NCBI RefSeq assembly: GCF_008705135.1
Contig: NZ_CP023694.1
Coordinates: forward strand, 1 to 64,000
Source: Streptomyces coeruleorubidus
Lineage (GTDB): Bacteria > Actinomycetota > Actinomycetes > Streptomycetales > Streptomycetaceae
Direction: 5' to 3'
Length of the DNA stretch: 64,000 bases
Below, one piece after another: positions 34,925-43,695 of this stretch. A program made the position numbers and the translations under genes. Position 1 is the stretch's first letter; each line of letters starts with the position of its first letter. The notes beneath the pieces were generated by a model. It saw only the letters and a program-made list of their open reading frames with translations. It was not told where the DNA came from and did no database searches.

Positions 34925-35392
34925 GCGACTTCACGATGCACACCGCTCATTGCCGCACTGACCTGCTACAAACCCGGCCACCGCTCTAGGCTGATCTACC
35001 GGCCACGCAGAGACGACGGCCGACGCGACGGGCGCAAGAGCTTCTCCTTGCGCGACTACCGGGACCTGCTGATCGCCGCCCACCAGCAGTTCGGCGACCC
35101 GATCGTCCTGGTCTGGGACAACCTCAACGTCCACAAAGCCGCCGACCTGCGGCAGTGGGCGGCAGCCCGGGAGTGGCTGACCATCTACTACCTGCCGCCC
35201 TACGCACCCGACCTCAACCCCGTCGAAGGCATCTGGTCTCTCCTGCGACGCGGATGGCTCTCCAACGTCGCCCTCAGTACCCCCGAACACCTTGACCAGC
35301 GCATCCGACGCGGCTTACGCCTCATCCAGTACCGCAGTCACCTCATAGGCGGCTGCCTCGCCGAGACCGGCCTGACCATCGGACCCGCCTGA
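34925..35392 (+). pseudogene. IS630-family transposase, C-terminal part
   Basis: LIAALTCYKPGHRSRLIYRP, FGDPIVLVWDNLNVHKAADL (second catalytic Asp) and LPPYAPDLNPVEGIWSLLRR (catalytic Glu) identify the DDE domain of a different IS630 subgroup from the copy at 5.7 kb. The N-terminal DNA-binding domains and first Asp region are missing, so the element is dead. No terminal inverted repeats were located. Confidence 0.85.
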
Positions 35393-35489
35393 TCAGCGAC
35401 ACGACACCACGAGTTCAACCTCAAGTAGAGGAGTTCGAGGGGCCGATGGAGAAGCAGCCGACCGAAGTCCCGTGCGGCCCGAGGGCCCC

Positions 35490-36218
35490 TCAGGCTGCCA
35501 TCAGCGCCGCCAGGGCGCGGTCCATTGCGGCGTTGAGCTCTTCCGGGGTCAGCGCCAGACGGGACTTGACGTCCCGACTCCACTGGTCGGCGAGGACCTC
35601 GGTGGAGCCCGCCTCAACACCGTCGAGCGCCGCGTCGGCCAGGTCCGTCGGAGCGATCTTGTCCACGGGCCAGCCCGCCGCCATGTCGGTGTCGGCGAGG
35701 CCGAGGTGTACCGCTGTGACGAGCGTGCCCTGCTCGGCGAGCTCCAGGCGGACGCCGTTGGTCATGGCCCAGGCGGCGGCCTTGGTCAGGTGGTAGGCAT
35801 TGGCGCCCTTGCCCCCGAACCACGACATGGCTGAGAGAACGTTGACGATCGCGCCCCCGCCGTTCCTGGCGAGCGCCGGCGCGAACTCCCGGATCATTCC
35901 CAGGTGGCCGAACATGTTGGTCTCCAGCTCGTGCCGCACCGCGTCCAGCGAACCGGTCACCAGGTCGGTCCCCGTACTGATTCCCGCGTTGTTGATGAGT
36001 AGCGAGACATCCGGGGCGGCCTCGGCGGCGGCCCTCACGGATGCGGGATCGGCGATGTCGAGGGGCAGCACCTCGACCCCGGGCAGGTCCACGGTCTCCG
36101 GTCGGCGGGCCGTCGCGTAGACCTTGCGGGCGCCCCGTTCGAGCAGGCGCTGGGCGAAGGCGCGGCCCAGGCCGCGGTTGGCTCCGGTGACAAGGGCGAC
36201 GGAGTTGTTGATATCCAT
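35490..36218 (-). CDS. Short-chain dehydrogenase under MerR control
   Basis: A 242-residue SDR with VTGANRGLGRAFAQ (cofactor loop), LLINNAGIST and the catalytic S...YHLTK. ATG 36218 is chosen since it lies just downstream of a MerR-type promoter on this strand; no strong ribosome binding site is visible, so the mRNA may be leaderless. The substrate is unknown. It is divergent from a MerR regulator with a perfect palindrome between them, the usual layout for inducible detoxification reductases. Confidence 0.9.
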   Translation of the reverse strand: MDINNSVALVTGANRGLGRAFAQRLLERGARKVYATARRPETVDLPGVEVLPLDIADPASVRAAAEAAPDVSLLINNAGISTGTDLVTGSLDAVRHELETNMFGHLGMIREFAPALARNGGGAIVNVLSAMSWFGGKGANAYHLTKAAAWAMTNGVRLELAEQGTLVTAVHLGLADTDMAAGWPVDKIAPTDLADAALDGVEAGSTEVLADQWSRDVKSRLALTPEELNAAMDRALAALMAA

Positions 36219-36235
36219 GGCCGGTACGCTAAAAC

Positions 36236-36251
36236 CTGACGCTAGCGTCAG
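36236..36251. promoter_or_regulatory. Perfect 16-bp palindrome, MerR operator
   Basis: CTGACGCTAGCGTCAG, fully symmetric, 18 bp upstream of the SDR start and 44 bp upstream of the MerR start. On the SDR strand it sits between a -35-like and a TTTAGCGT-like -10 element, as MerR activators require. Confidence 0.8.
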
Positions 36252-36294
36252 AGGCAAGCGCTGGTCGTCAGGGCCAGGGGGGAGAGGAATCACC

Positions 36295-36672
36295 ATGACT
36301 GTCACAGTGGCCGCAGCCGAGCGGTTGATCCGCATCGGCGAGGTGGCACGAGGTGCCGGCGTCTCGGTGCGCGCCGTGCGCTACTACGAGCAGCAAGGGC
36401 TGCTCATCGCGGAGCGCAGCCCGTCCGGCCAGCGCCTGTACCGGCAGGACGCCATCCCCTTGGTCCGCTTCTTCCAGGAGATGTTCGCCGCCGGCCTCAC
36501 CAGCCGAAGGATCGCCGAACTCCTGCCGTGCTGGGACTCCGGGCACACCGACGCCGAGCAACGAACCATGCTGCGAGCCGAGCGCGAGCGCATCCAGGCC
36601 AAGATCGACGACCTGCAGGCCGCCCTGGACCACCTCGACGAGGTCATCGCGATCACGGACACGCACCCGTAG
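36295..36672 (+). CDS. MerR-family transcriptional regulator
   Basis: A 125-residue regulator: RIGEVARGAGVSVRAVRYYE then QQGLLIAERSPSGQRLY is the standard MerR winged helix, followed by the dimerisation coiled coil (AERERIQAKIDDLQAALDHL). No metal-binding Cys cluster exists in the C-terminal part, so it belongs to the organic-stress group rather than to mercury or zinc sensors. GGGGGGAGAGG precedes ATG 36295. It should control the divergent SDR and itself. Confidence 0.92.
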   Translation: MTVTVAAAERLIRIGEVARGAGVSVRAVRYYEQQGLLIAERSPSGQRLYRQDAIPLVRFFQEMFAAGLTSRRIAELLPCWDSGHTDAEQRTMLRAERERIQAKIDDLQAALDHLDEVIAITDTHP

Positions 36673-36841
36673 GCGTGGTCGGCGAGACGTCTCATCAGCG
36701 ATCTAACCTCGCTGTCTTGGTTGGGGCGATGAGGAGTCGTTGAGGGGGGAACTGTTGTGGGAGCGAAAACGACCCAGGCCTGACCTGCCGTCACTGACGC
36801 CAACCCACTGACACCAGATCGGCACATCGCGGTCTAGCCAT

Positions 36842-37190
36842 GTGGGAGGCTGCCTCGGGGGCCGTGCCAGGCTGGTCGAAGCGATCAGCACCGGCCTTGC
36901 TGTTCTACGGGTGTCCCAACTCGCCGCGTTCGCCGACATGAGCGCGCGCCAACTGCAGAGAATGTTCGCCGAGTACGTCGGCATCGGACCCAAGTGGGTG
37001 ATCCGGCGAGCCCGCATTCAGGAGGCCGCCGCACGCGCGGCCGCGGAACCGCAGGACTGGTCCGCTCTCGCTGCCGAACTCGGCTACGCCGACCGAGCAC
37101 ACTTCACCCGCGACTTCACCGCGTCCATAGGCACCTCCCGGCACCGTACGCGAGTTCGGCGCGACGCCGGAACGACTTCAGGCCGACGCG
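36842..37190 (+). pseudogene. AraC-family HTH fragment
   Basis: LRVSQLAAFADMSARQLQRM, EYVGIGPKWVIRRARIQEAA and ELGYADRAHFTRDFTASIGT are the two helix-turn-helix motifs of an AraC regulator (the group with an N-terminal DUF6597-like domain). The sensor domain is missing and the C-terminus decays into unrelated sequence, running into an IS5 relic. A dead fragment. Confidence 0.75.
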
Positions 37191-37269
37191 GCATGACTAG
37201 TTTCAACGGGTACGCGAGTCTTAACAATGAGAACCTTCGACGAAATGATCTCCGAGAGGGCCGACCCCG

Positions 37270-37387
37270 GCGACGCCCGGACATGGTGCTGGGCGACCGC
37301 GGCTACGACCATGACAAGTACCGCCACATTGTCTGGGATCTCGGTGTGAAGCCGCTGTTCACCCGTCCAGCCCGCCAAGTTGGTTGA
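37270..37387 (+). pseudogene. IS5-family transposase fragment
   Basis: PDMVLGDRGYDHDKYRHIVW and DLGVKPLFTR correspond to the region around the second catalytic Asp of IS5-group transposases. Only about 35 codons remain, between the AraC fragment and the HxlR gene, whose 3' end it overlaps. Confidence 0.65.
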
Positions 37388-37754
37388 GGGGACCGCGCGG
37401 TTCGGGAGTGCATGCTGCTTCCTGGGCGGCCATGACCTCATCGCCGTACTCGAAGGCCCATGCGCCGACGGCGTCGATGGGCGCCAGCAAGGTCCGGCCC
37501 AGAGCGGTGAGTTGGTACTCGACCCGAGATAGTGCGTCGGGGTCCGCCTGCCGGTCGACCAGTCCGTTGAACTGCAGCCGACGCAGAGTCTCGGTGAGGA
37601 CCTTGGAGCTGATGCCCCCGATCCGCTCCCGTAATTCGACCGGGCGCCTGGGTCCGTCGCGCAGTGCCCAGAGCACCACGGCGTTCCAGGTGTTGGAGAG
37701 CAGGTCGAAGGCGAGGCGGGCGCGGCAGTCGGCGAGGTAGGCGTCGGTCGTCAC
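37359..37754 (-). CDS. HxlR-family transcriptional regulator
   Basis: A 131-residue winged-helix protein starting at GTG 37754: FDLLSNTWNAVVLWALRDGP, ELRERIGGISSKVLTETLRR and FNGLVDRQ are the HxlR domain. It lacks the usual Cys near the N-terminus except in LADCRARLA, which could be redox-sensing. It is divergent from the F420/NADP-oxidoreductase-like gene 75 bp away and probably regulates it. The last ~10 codons overlap the IS5 relic on the other strand, so the natural C-terminus may have been changed. Confidence 0.88.
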   Translation of the reverse strand: MTTDAYLADCRARLAFDLLSNTWNAVVLWALRDGPRRPVELRERIGGISSKVLTETLRRLQFNGLVDRQADPDALSRVEYQLTALGRTLLAPIDAVGAWAFEYGDEVMAAQEAACTPEPRGPLNQLGGLDG

Positions 37755-37828
37755 GTACCAAATGGTGCCCGAACGGCCTTCTAGCGTTGGGGTAAACGGT
37801 CGAAGCAGGCACGGAGAGGGACCACGTG

Positions 37829-38572
37829 ATGAGAATCGGTGTATTGGGCACGGGCAACATGGCCGACGCGCTCGCCACCCACTGGGTGCGGGCCGGGCAC
37901 GAGGTGATGATCGGGGGACGGGACGCACACAAGGCGGAGCGGCTCGCGACGCGCATCGGAGGCAGCGCGAAGCCCGCCAGTCTGCGCACGGCGGCCGAGT
38001 CCGGTCAGGTGGTGTTGGCCGCGCTCCCCTTCGCGGCGGGAGCAGACGTGGTGCGGGACCTGCACGCGGCCCTGGTGGACAAGGTGCTGCTCGACTGCTC
38101 CAACCCGGTCGGGCCGGGCTTCCGGCTGCTGACGGAAGGAAGCCCCTCAGCCGCGCAGCAACTGGCCGCGGCGGCACCAGGAGCCCACGTGGTCAGGGCT
38201 TTCAACCTCTGCCACGAGGATGTGTGGCGCATGCGGCCGCCTGTCTTCGATGGGCGACCACTGGCCGTTCCGGTCTGCGGGGACGACGAGACGGCCCTCG
38301 CGCGTGTACGCGAGTTGGTGCAGGACGTGGGCTGCGACCCCGTGACCGGCGGCGGTCTCGACCGTGCGGGACTCCTGGAAGCGACCGCCGCGCTCTTCAT
38401 CGCCCTGTGGGTCGGCGAGGGAGCGGATGCGCAAGCGATCGCACCTCCGCTGGCATACGCGGCCGGACCGAGCCACCAGGCCGGGACCCCGGCCGGCCGT
38501 GGGCCGGACGAGCTGCGCGCAGCGCACAGCCGGCTCGTCACCGCCCGAGCGGACTGGTCGGCCGCCGGCTGA
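37829..38572 (+). CDS. NADP(H)-dependent F420 oxidoreductase-like protein
   Basis: A 247-residue protein with a Rossmann start RIGVLGTGNMADALATHW, the NADP-discriminating GGRDAHKAER and VRAFNLCHEDVWRM. This is the F420H2:NADP oxidoreductase/NAD(P)-binding (COG2085) group. GGAGAGGGA precedes a GTG-ATG pair; ATG 37829 is given, GTG 37826 is equally possible. Divergent from the HxlR regulator. It may move hydride between NADPH and F420 or a small quinoid substrate. Confidence 0.88.
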   Translation: MRIGVLGTGNMADALATHWVRAGHEVMIGGRDAHKAERLATRIGGSAKPASLRTAAESGQVVLAALPFAAGADVVRDLHAALVDKVLLDCSNPVGPGFRLLTEGSPSAAQQLAAAAPGAHVVRAFNLCHEDVWRMRPPVFDGRPLAVPVCGDDETALARVRELVQDVGCDPVTGGGLDRAGLLEATAALFIALWVGEGADAQAIAPPLAYAAGPSHQAGTPAGRGPDELRAAHSRLVTARADWSAAG

Positions 38573-38615
38573 CCACTGTCACCGCCGGAGACCGGTCGTC
38601 CGCCCCGCTCCCCGG

Positions 38616-39491
38616 TCAGCGGGGCTGCCACGCCGGCTCCGACGCCTCCCGTCTCGCGTACGCCGCCCAGTCCACGATCTGTACCGCCGCGCCGGCGGCC
38701 TCGCTGCCCCGGCAGTGGGCGTGGTGCCTGCGGGCGATGCCGTCCAGGTCGAGGCGGGAGCCGAAGGCGGGATGCGCCGCCAGCCGTCGTGCGTACGCCC
38801 ACAGCCGGGGGTGGCCGGTGATGCGGTGCACGGCAGCGGCGTCCAGGTGGTAGCGGTGGACGGTGTCCAGCTGTACCAGCGTCACCCACACATGCACGTC
38901 TGCGAGGGTGAGTTCGCCGCCCAGGACGTGCTCCTGGGCGGCGAGCCGCCACTCCAGCATGTCCAGGGCGCGCAGCAGGGTGGCCAGCGCGGTGTCGCGT
39001 GCCGCCGGGTCGCCACCGGACTGCCCGGCGCGCTGGGCGGTCGCGGTGATGCCCTGTTCACAGAGCCGGGTTACGCCCTCGATCGCCTCCTCGGCACCAC
39101 GCGGGTGGAGATCAGGACCAGTACCGCCGAACCACCGGGTCAGGTCCCGCAGGATGTCCGGGGCGTGCGTGCTCACGATCCGCCCGGTCCAGCCGTCGCT
39201 GAGCACCGGCGCCACGGCCGGACCCGGGTGCTGGTGCGAACTGGCCTCGTACAGCGGGCCCAGTGCCCGGTGTCCGCCACCGGGTGCGTCGGGCACGGCA
39301 GGCAGCAGCGTCACCGGGAGCGTGTCGCCGAGACCGAGCAGGCCGTGCGTCACGGCGATCCGCAGGCAGTGCGGACAGGAGAGGGCGAGATGGAGCCGGT
39401 AGCGGCGCGGCGCGGCGTAGTAACCGCTGCGCGCGTCAGAGCCGATCCTGCTCCGGAAGGACGGCACGGCTGTCGAGGGTGTCGCGGACAT
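38616..39491 (-). CDS. Glutathionyl-hydroquinone reductase-like protein (Xi-class GST)
   Basis: A 291-residue protein with ALSCPHCLRIAV (catalytic Cys of a CPxC-type site), the long loop between the two domains, and ELTLADVHVWVTLVQLDTVH in the helical domain. This is the Xi-class glutathione transferase/YqjG group, which reduces thiol-quinone conjugates. Actinomycetes use mycothiol instead of glutathione, so the natural donor is probably mycothiol. Convergent with the previous gene and not part of a clear operon. Confidence 0.85.
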   Translation of the reverse strand: MSATPSTAVPSFRSRIGSDARSGYYAAPRRYRLHLALSCPHCLRIAVTHGLLGLGDTLPVTLLPAVPDAPGGGHRALGPLYEASSHQHPGPAVAPVLSDGWTGRIVSTHAPDILRDLTRWFGGTGPDLHPRGAEEAIEGVTRLCEQGITATAQRAGQSGGDPAARDTALATLLRALDMLEWRLAAQEHVLGGELTLADVHVWVTLVQLDTVHRYHLDAAAVHRITGHPRLWAYARRLAAHPAFGSRLDLDGIARRHHAHCRGSEAAGAAVQIVDWAAYARREASEPAWQPR

Positions 39492-39869
39492 GCGTCTCCC
39501 TGGAAATGCTCGTTCGTGGGCCTACGGCGGCGATGGCGACGGCACGCGGCAGCTCCGGCGCGGCCGGGATGCGGTACTTGTGCGGATGGTCAGGCGTGAG
39601 CGGGGACTGGCCCGCCGTCGCGCAGGGGACTTGCCGCACTGCACACACGCACGAGATCGATGTGGCGGCGGGACGTCAGCAAGGGCAGCGGCCGGACGGC
39701 GACACGGACGGCGTCACTGCCGAGATTCAGTGCGACACAGCCCATCTTCCCTACCAGTTCACTAGGATTCCTGTAGTGAGTGTCAGGCCGCGTCCACACC
39801 GCGTCAAGAGGGCCGTTCGTCCGACACCACGGCGTCTCACCACGTGAGAGGACCCGGGCTCCGGTGCGG
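39492..39869. other. Intergenic, nothing identified
   Basis: No convincing gene. It probably holds the promoter of the GST-like gene and the end of the LysR transcript. Confidence 0.4.
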
Positions 39870-40751
39870 TCAGGCCGCGCGGCCGGTCTCGCGGGCGGCG
39901 AGCAGCGCGCGGACCGCCTCGACGGCGGCGCCGGTCACGGAGGGGTCAGCGCCGTGCCGGGGTCGCGCGCTGAGCCGCACCGGGGACACGGCGGGCAAGC
40001 CCTGGACCGGGATCAGTCCCTCGGGGTGCTGGCCGCCTGGAACGGCGAGCAGCGCAGTGCCCAGTCCCGCGCGGGCCGCGTCCAGGACGCCCGCGAGATA
40101 TCCGGCCTCGGCGACGACGGTGGCCGGTGTGCGGTGGGCGGCCAGCGCGGTGAGGGCGCGGCGGCGTATGACGCACGGTTCGTTGACGGCGACCAGCGGC
40201 AGCGGGGCGGGAGCGACGGGCGGCGTCCAGCCAGGGGCGGCGTACCAGCGCAGCGGCAGTCCGCCCACGGGGTCGCCCGCCGCTGCGGTCGCCTCGGTGA
40301 CGTAGACGGCGAGGTCGAGTTCGCCGCGGTCGACCGCGTCCGTCAGTCGTGCCGAGCGGTCGATCCGCACGCGGACCTCGGCACCCGGACGCACCTCCCG
40401 TACGGCCTCGGTGAGCACCGGGAGGATCTGGTCGGCGCCGTGCTCGGTGGCGCCGACGACGACGGTGGCGGTTCCAGGGTCACCCTCACCCAGCAGCCTG
40501 CGTACGGCCGCGTCGTGCGCTCCCACGATCAGCCGCGCCTCCTCCAGGAGCTGGGCACCGCGCGCGGTGAACCGGGTCTTGCGGCCGTCGCGTTCGACGA
40601 CGGGAAGGCCCAGCGTCTTCTCCAGCCGCCGTACGTGCTGGCTGACCGCGGACTGGCTGAGGGCGAGCACGCCGGCGGCGCGGTGGAAGCCGCCGTAGTC
40701 GGCTACGGCGATCAGGCTGCGCAGTGCCACGATGTCCAGGACCGGTCGCAT
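39870..40751 (-). CDS. LysR-family transcriptional regulator
   Basis: A 293-residue regulator: LRSLIAVADYGGFHRAAGVL then SQSAVSQHVRRLEKTLG is the LysR helix-turn-helix; the rest is the two-lobed effector-binding domain. It is divergent from the leader peptide and the ten-gene organosulfur operon, so it is the natural candidate for its control, as Cbl/CysB are for ssu genes in enterobacteria. The inducer cannot be told from sequence. Confidence 0.92.
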   Translation of the reverse strand: MRPVLDIVALRSLIAVADYGGFHRAAGVLALSQSAVSQHVRRLEKTLGLPVVERDGRKTRFTARGAQLLEEARLIVGAHDAAVRRLLGEGDPGTATVVVGATEHGADQILPVLTEAVREVRPGAEVRVRIDRSARLTDAVDRGELDLAVYVTEATAAAGDPVGGLPLRWYAAPGWTPPVAPAPLPLVAVNEPCVIRRRALTALAAHRTPATVVAEAGYLAGVLDAARAGLGTALLAVPGGQHPEGLIPVQGLPAVSPVRLSARPRHGADPSVTGAAVEAVRALLAARETGRAA

Positions 40752-40928
40752 GGGCGCAGGCTAGCACCCATTGATCAGGGATCGTGATCGGTTTTGATGG
40801 CGAATCGTCGTTGGACGTACGGCTTTCGCCTCCTGCATGCTGGGCGCATGCCGCGTACAGCCAACGCGTCGGCCTGCGGGCCGCGCCCCCACAGCACCGG
40901 ACCCCGGCCGTCGGCCGTCGGGTCGGCG

Positions 40929-41009
40929 GTGTGCTGCGGTGCGGGCACCTGGCTGACGCGGCGGCGGGTGGTCGACCTCGGCCGCGCCGTCACCATGCGC
41001 TGTCGCTGA
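40929..41009 (+). CDS. Putative cysteine-type leader peptide of the sulfonate operon
   Basis: A 26-codon ORF from GTG 40929 ending LTRRRVVDLGRAVTMRCR before TGA at 41007. Actinobacterial leader peptides upstream of cysteine and sulfonate genes share a TRRxxVDLxRxxxxxC ending; here the usual His is Val. Ribosome stalling at the terminal Cys codon is thought to control downstream expression. The peptide also has two early Cys codons (CC). No strong ribosome binding site is visible and a start further upstream in the same frame is possible. It lies 164 bp before the first structural gene. Confidence 0.6.
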   Translation: MCCGAGTWLTRRRVVDLGRAVTMRCR

Positions 41010-41059
41010 TCCGCGCACGCTTCGACGCTCCGTTGAGCCGGAACCGGCCCGGCTGATCC

Positions 41060-41080
41060 CGCACGCCAGGTGGCTGTGCG
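41060..41080 (+). promoter_or_regulatory. Candidate attenuator hairpin after the leader peptide
   Basis: CGCACGCC (41060-41067) can pair with GGC-T-GTGCG (41072-41080) around an AGGT loop: eight base pairs with one bulged T. It lies 50 bp after the leader stop and 94 bp before the next start, as expected for an attenuation element. Folding not computed. Confidence 0.35.
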
Positions 41081-41173
41081 GCCCCTCGACGCAGGTACGC
41101 GTCACGCTCTCCCCCGCCCACGGCACAGGTGCGCCCCGCCCTCCCCCTGAGCCCTCCGATGAATCGAGTCACC

Positions 41174-41905
41174 ATGAGCTCTCCTCAGCCTGTCCACGCC
41201 TGGGACGAACCAGAGGGGATCGCGCCGCGCGGCACCCTCGTCCTCCTGCCCGGCCGCGGTGAACACGGCGGCGTGTACGAGCGGTTCGGCAGCCGCATCG
41301 CCGCCGACGGCTACCGCGTCCGCGCCTTGCCCGACCCCTCCCCCGCGCCGGAGACGGTCACCGACCAGGCCGCCAAACTGCTGCGCGACGAGACACTGCC
41401 CGGCCCCCGGGTACTGGCCGGCTCCGACACCGGGGCCCTGTACGCGGCGTGGCTCGCGGCGCGGGGCACACCGGGCCTGGACGCGCTGATCCTTGCCGGG
41501 CTGCCCACCGCGCCGCGCGCCCTCGCGGCGACGCCCGACTGGGAGGCCGAACTCGACCAGCGCACCGCCTGCCCCACGCACCGGGGCAGGCTCGCCTCCG
41601 ACGACGCGTTCCGGCGCGGTGCGCTCACGGACACGGCCGCTGCCGACCTGCCCACCCTGGAGGGCATCTCCGTCCCCGTCCTCGCCCTGCACGGCGCCGA
41701 CGACACGGTCAGCCCGCTCCCGGCGGCCGGCCTCACCTACCGCGCACTGCCCGGTGTGGAGCTGGTGAGCCTGGCCGGGACCCGGCACGACGCCCTCAAC
41801 GACGTCACCCACCGCACGGCCGCCGCCACGATCGTGCTGTTCCTGGAGCGGCTGCGGCTCTCCCCGGGCCTCGCGCCCATCGCCGTACGGGAGGACCTCG
41901 TATGA
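41174..41905 (+). CDS. Alpha/beta hydrolase of the organosulfur operon
   Basis: About 243 residues from ATG 41174 (ATG 41159 is an alternative; neither has a strong ribosome binding site). GTLVLLPGRGEHGGVYERFG at the start, a nucleophile elbow variant AGSDTGALYAAWLA with Asp in place of Ser, and VPVLALHGADDTVSP with the catalytic Asp region; a late His occurs in GTRHDALND. The Asp nucleophile would be like a dehalogenase. First structural gene of the operon; it may release sulfur compounds from esters or act on the desulfonated product. Confidence 0.8.
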   Translation: MSSPQPVHAWDEPEGIAPRGTLVLLPGRGEHGGVYERFGSRIAADGYRVRALPDPSPAPETVTDQAAKLLRDETLPGPRVLAGSDTGALYAAWLAARGTPGLDALILAGLPTAPRALAATPDWEAELDQRTACPTHRGRLASDDAFRRGALTDTAAADLPTLEGISVPVLALHGADDTVSPLPAAGLTYRALPGVELVSLAGTRHDALNDVTHRTAAATIVLFLERLRLSPGLAPIAVREDLV

Positions 41906-42753
41906 CCGCCCCGGTGCTGACCGGCGTGGCCGAGCTGCGCTCCCTGCTGCACAGCGGTGATCCGAGCCCCGTCGTCCTCGACGTGCGGTGGCGGCTCGGC
42001 GACCCGCACGGCCGCGAGCACTACCTCAAGGAGCACATCCCGGGCGCCGTCTATGTGGACCTCGACACCGAACTGGCCGCCCCGCCCACGCCCGAGGGCG
42101 GTCGCCATCCCCTCCCCGACCCAGCGGACCTCCAGGCGGCGGCGCGTCGCTGGGGCCTCACCACGGGCCGCCCGGTGGTCGTCTACGACGACAACGGCAA
42201 CACCGCCGCCGCCCGCGCCTGGTGGCTGCTGCGCTGGGCGGGAGTCGAGCGGGTGACTCTGCTCGACGGGGCGCTGGGCGCCTGGCGCGCGGCCGGACTC
42301 CCCACGGAGACCGGCGAGTCCGAGGCTCCCGCGCCGGGCGACATCGTGCTCAGCCCGGGGCGGTTGCCCGTGCTGGACGCGGACGCGGCGGCCGAACTCG
42401 CCCGTGACGGTGTGCTGCTGGACGCCCGCGCCGCCGAGCGGTACCGGGGCGAGAGCGAACCGGTCGATCCGCGTGCCGGGCACATCCCCGGTGCGCTGTC
42501 CGCCCCCACGGGCGACAACCTCGATCCCGACGGGACTTTCCGCGACGTGGAGGAACTCGCCGTGCGGTTCACGGCGCTGGGTGCCGACGACGCGACCGAG
42601 GTGGGGGTCTACTGCGGCTCCGGCGTCACGGCCGCCCACCAGATCGCGGCGCTCGCCCACGCCGGCATCCCCGCCGCGCTGTACCCCGGCTCCTGGTCCG
42701 CCTGGTCCGCCGACCCCGGCCGCCCGGCCGTGCTGGGCGAACAGCCGTACTGA
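41902..42753 (+). CDS. Rhodanese-type sulfurtransferase (two-domain)
   Basis: A 283-residue thiosulfate/3-mercaptopyruvate sulfurtransferase with tandem rhodanese domains. The first (VVLDVRWRLGDPHGRE, HIPGAVYVDLD) is inactive-type; the second carries the catalytic Cys 238 in VGVYCGSGVTAAHQIA. The loop CGSGVTA is typical of TST/SseA proteins. It overlaps the hydrolase stop (ATGA). In this operon it would move sulfane sulfur released from organosulfur compounds to a thiol acceptor. Confidence 0.92.
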   Translation: MTAPVLTGVAELRSLLHSGDPSPVVLDVRWRLGDPHGREHYLKEHIPGAVYVDLDTELAAPPTPEGGRHPLPDPADLQAAARRWGLTTGRPVVVYDDNGNTAAARAWWLLRWAGVERVTLLDGALGAWRAAGLPTETGESEAPAPGDIVLSPGRLPVLDADAAAELARDGVLLDARAAERYRGESEPVDPRAGHIPGALSAPTGDNLDPDGTFRDVEELAVRFTALGADDATEVGVYCGSGVTAAHQIAALAHAGIPAALYPGSWSAWSADPGRPAVLGEQPY

Positions 42754-42793
42754 ATCCCCGACACTCTCCCGACTCCTCCCCGAGAGGCCGCCC

Positions 42794-43690
42794 ATGCCCT
42801 CCCCGAACACCGCCGTCTCCGGAACGTCTCCGCCGACGCACGCACCGGCACGGCCGACGCCACCGGCCCCGACCCCCACGAAGAGCGACCCCCCTGCACG
42901 CCCACGCCGGCGCCCCGCCCTCCGCGTGCCGCGCGGTGTGCGCCGTGCCGCCGGGCCCCTCGGGCTGCTGGTGGTGTGGTTCCTGGGAAGCACCACCGGT
43001 GTGCTGCCCGAGTCCGTCCTCGCCTCCCCCGTCGACGTCGTCCAGCGGGCCGTCGATCTGACCGGGACCGGTGAACTGCCGCAGGCGATCGCCGCGTCCG
43101 GCCGCCGCGCCGCGATCGGGTTCCTCATCGGTGCGGCCGTCGCCCTCGCCCTGTCGCTCACGGCGGGACTGTTCCGGCTGGGCGAGGACGTGATCGACGC
43201 GTCGATGGGCATGTTCCGGGCCATCCCCTGGGTGGGCCTGATCCCGCTGTTCATCGTCTGGTTCGGCATCGACGAGACCCCGAAGATCGCTCTGGTCGCC
43301 CTCGGTGTGACGTACCCGCTGTACTTCAACATCTACGGCGGAATCCGCTCCGCCGACGCCCAGCTCATCGAAGCGGGACGGATGGCGGGGCTCGGCCGCA
43401 TCGGTCTCATCCGGTACGTGATCCTGCCGTCCGCACTGCCCGGAGCGCTGGTGGGTCTGCGGTACGCGCTGTCCACCGCCTGGCTCGCCCTGGTCTTCGC
43501 CGAGCAGGTCAACGCGGACGCCGGCATCGGCTACCTGATGAGCAATGCCCAGCAGTACTTCCAGACCGACGTCATCGTCCTGTGCCTGGCCGTCTACGCG
43601 GTCCTCGGCCTGCTGTGCGACTTCGCCGTACGGCTGCTGTCGCGACGGCTGCTGGCCTGGCGTGCCTCGTTCGACGGCGAAGGAGCGTGA
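42794..43690 (+). CDS. Sulfonate ABC transporter permease (SsuC-like)
   Basis: A 298-residue permease with a long Pro/Thr-rich N-terminus and five or six membrane helices. Characteristic blocks are AIPWVGLIPLFIVWFGID and IEAGRMAGLGRIGLIRYVIL, the taurine/alkanesulfonate-type EAA loop. The ATPase gene follows after 5 bp (or overlaps, depending on the start). It forms the membrane channel for the binding lipoproteins encoded further down the operon. Confidence 0.92.
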   Translation: MPSPNTAVSGTSPPTHAPARPTPPAPTPTKSDPPARPRRRPALRVPRGVRRAAGPLGLLVVWFLGSTTGVLPESVLASPVDVVQRAVDLTGTGELPQAIAASGRRAAIGFLIGAAVALALSLTAGLFRLGEDVIDASMGMFRAIPWVGLIPLFIVWFGIDETPKIALVALGVTYPLYFNIYGGIRSADAQLIEAGRMAGLGRIGLIRYVILPSALPGALVGLRYALSTAWLALVFAEQVNADAGIGYLMSNAQQYFQTDVIVLCLAVYAVLGLLCDFAVRLLSRRLLAWRASFDGEGA

Positions 43691-43695
43691 CCGAC

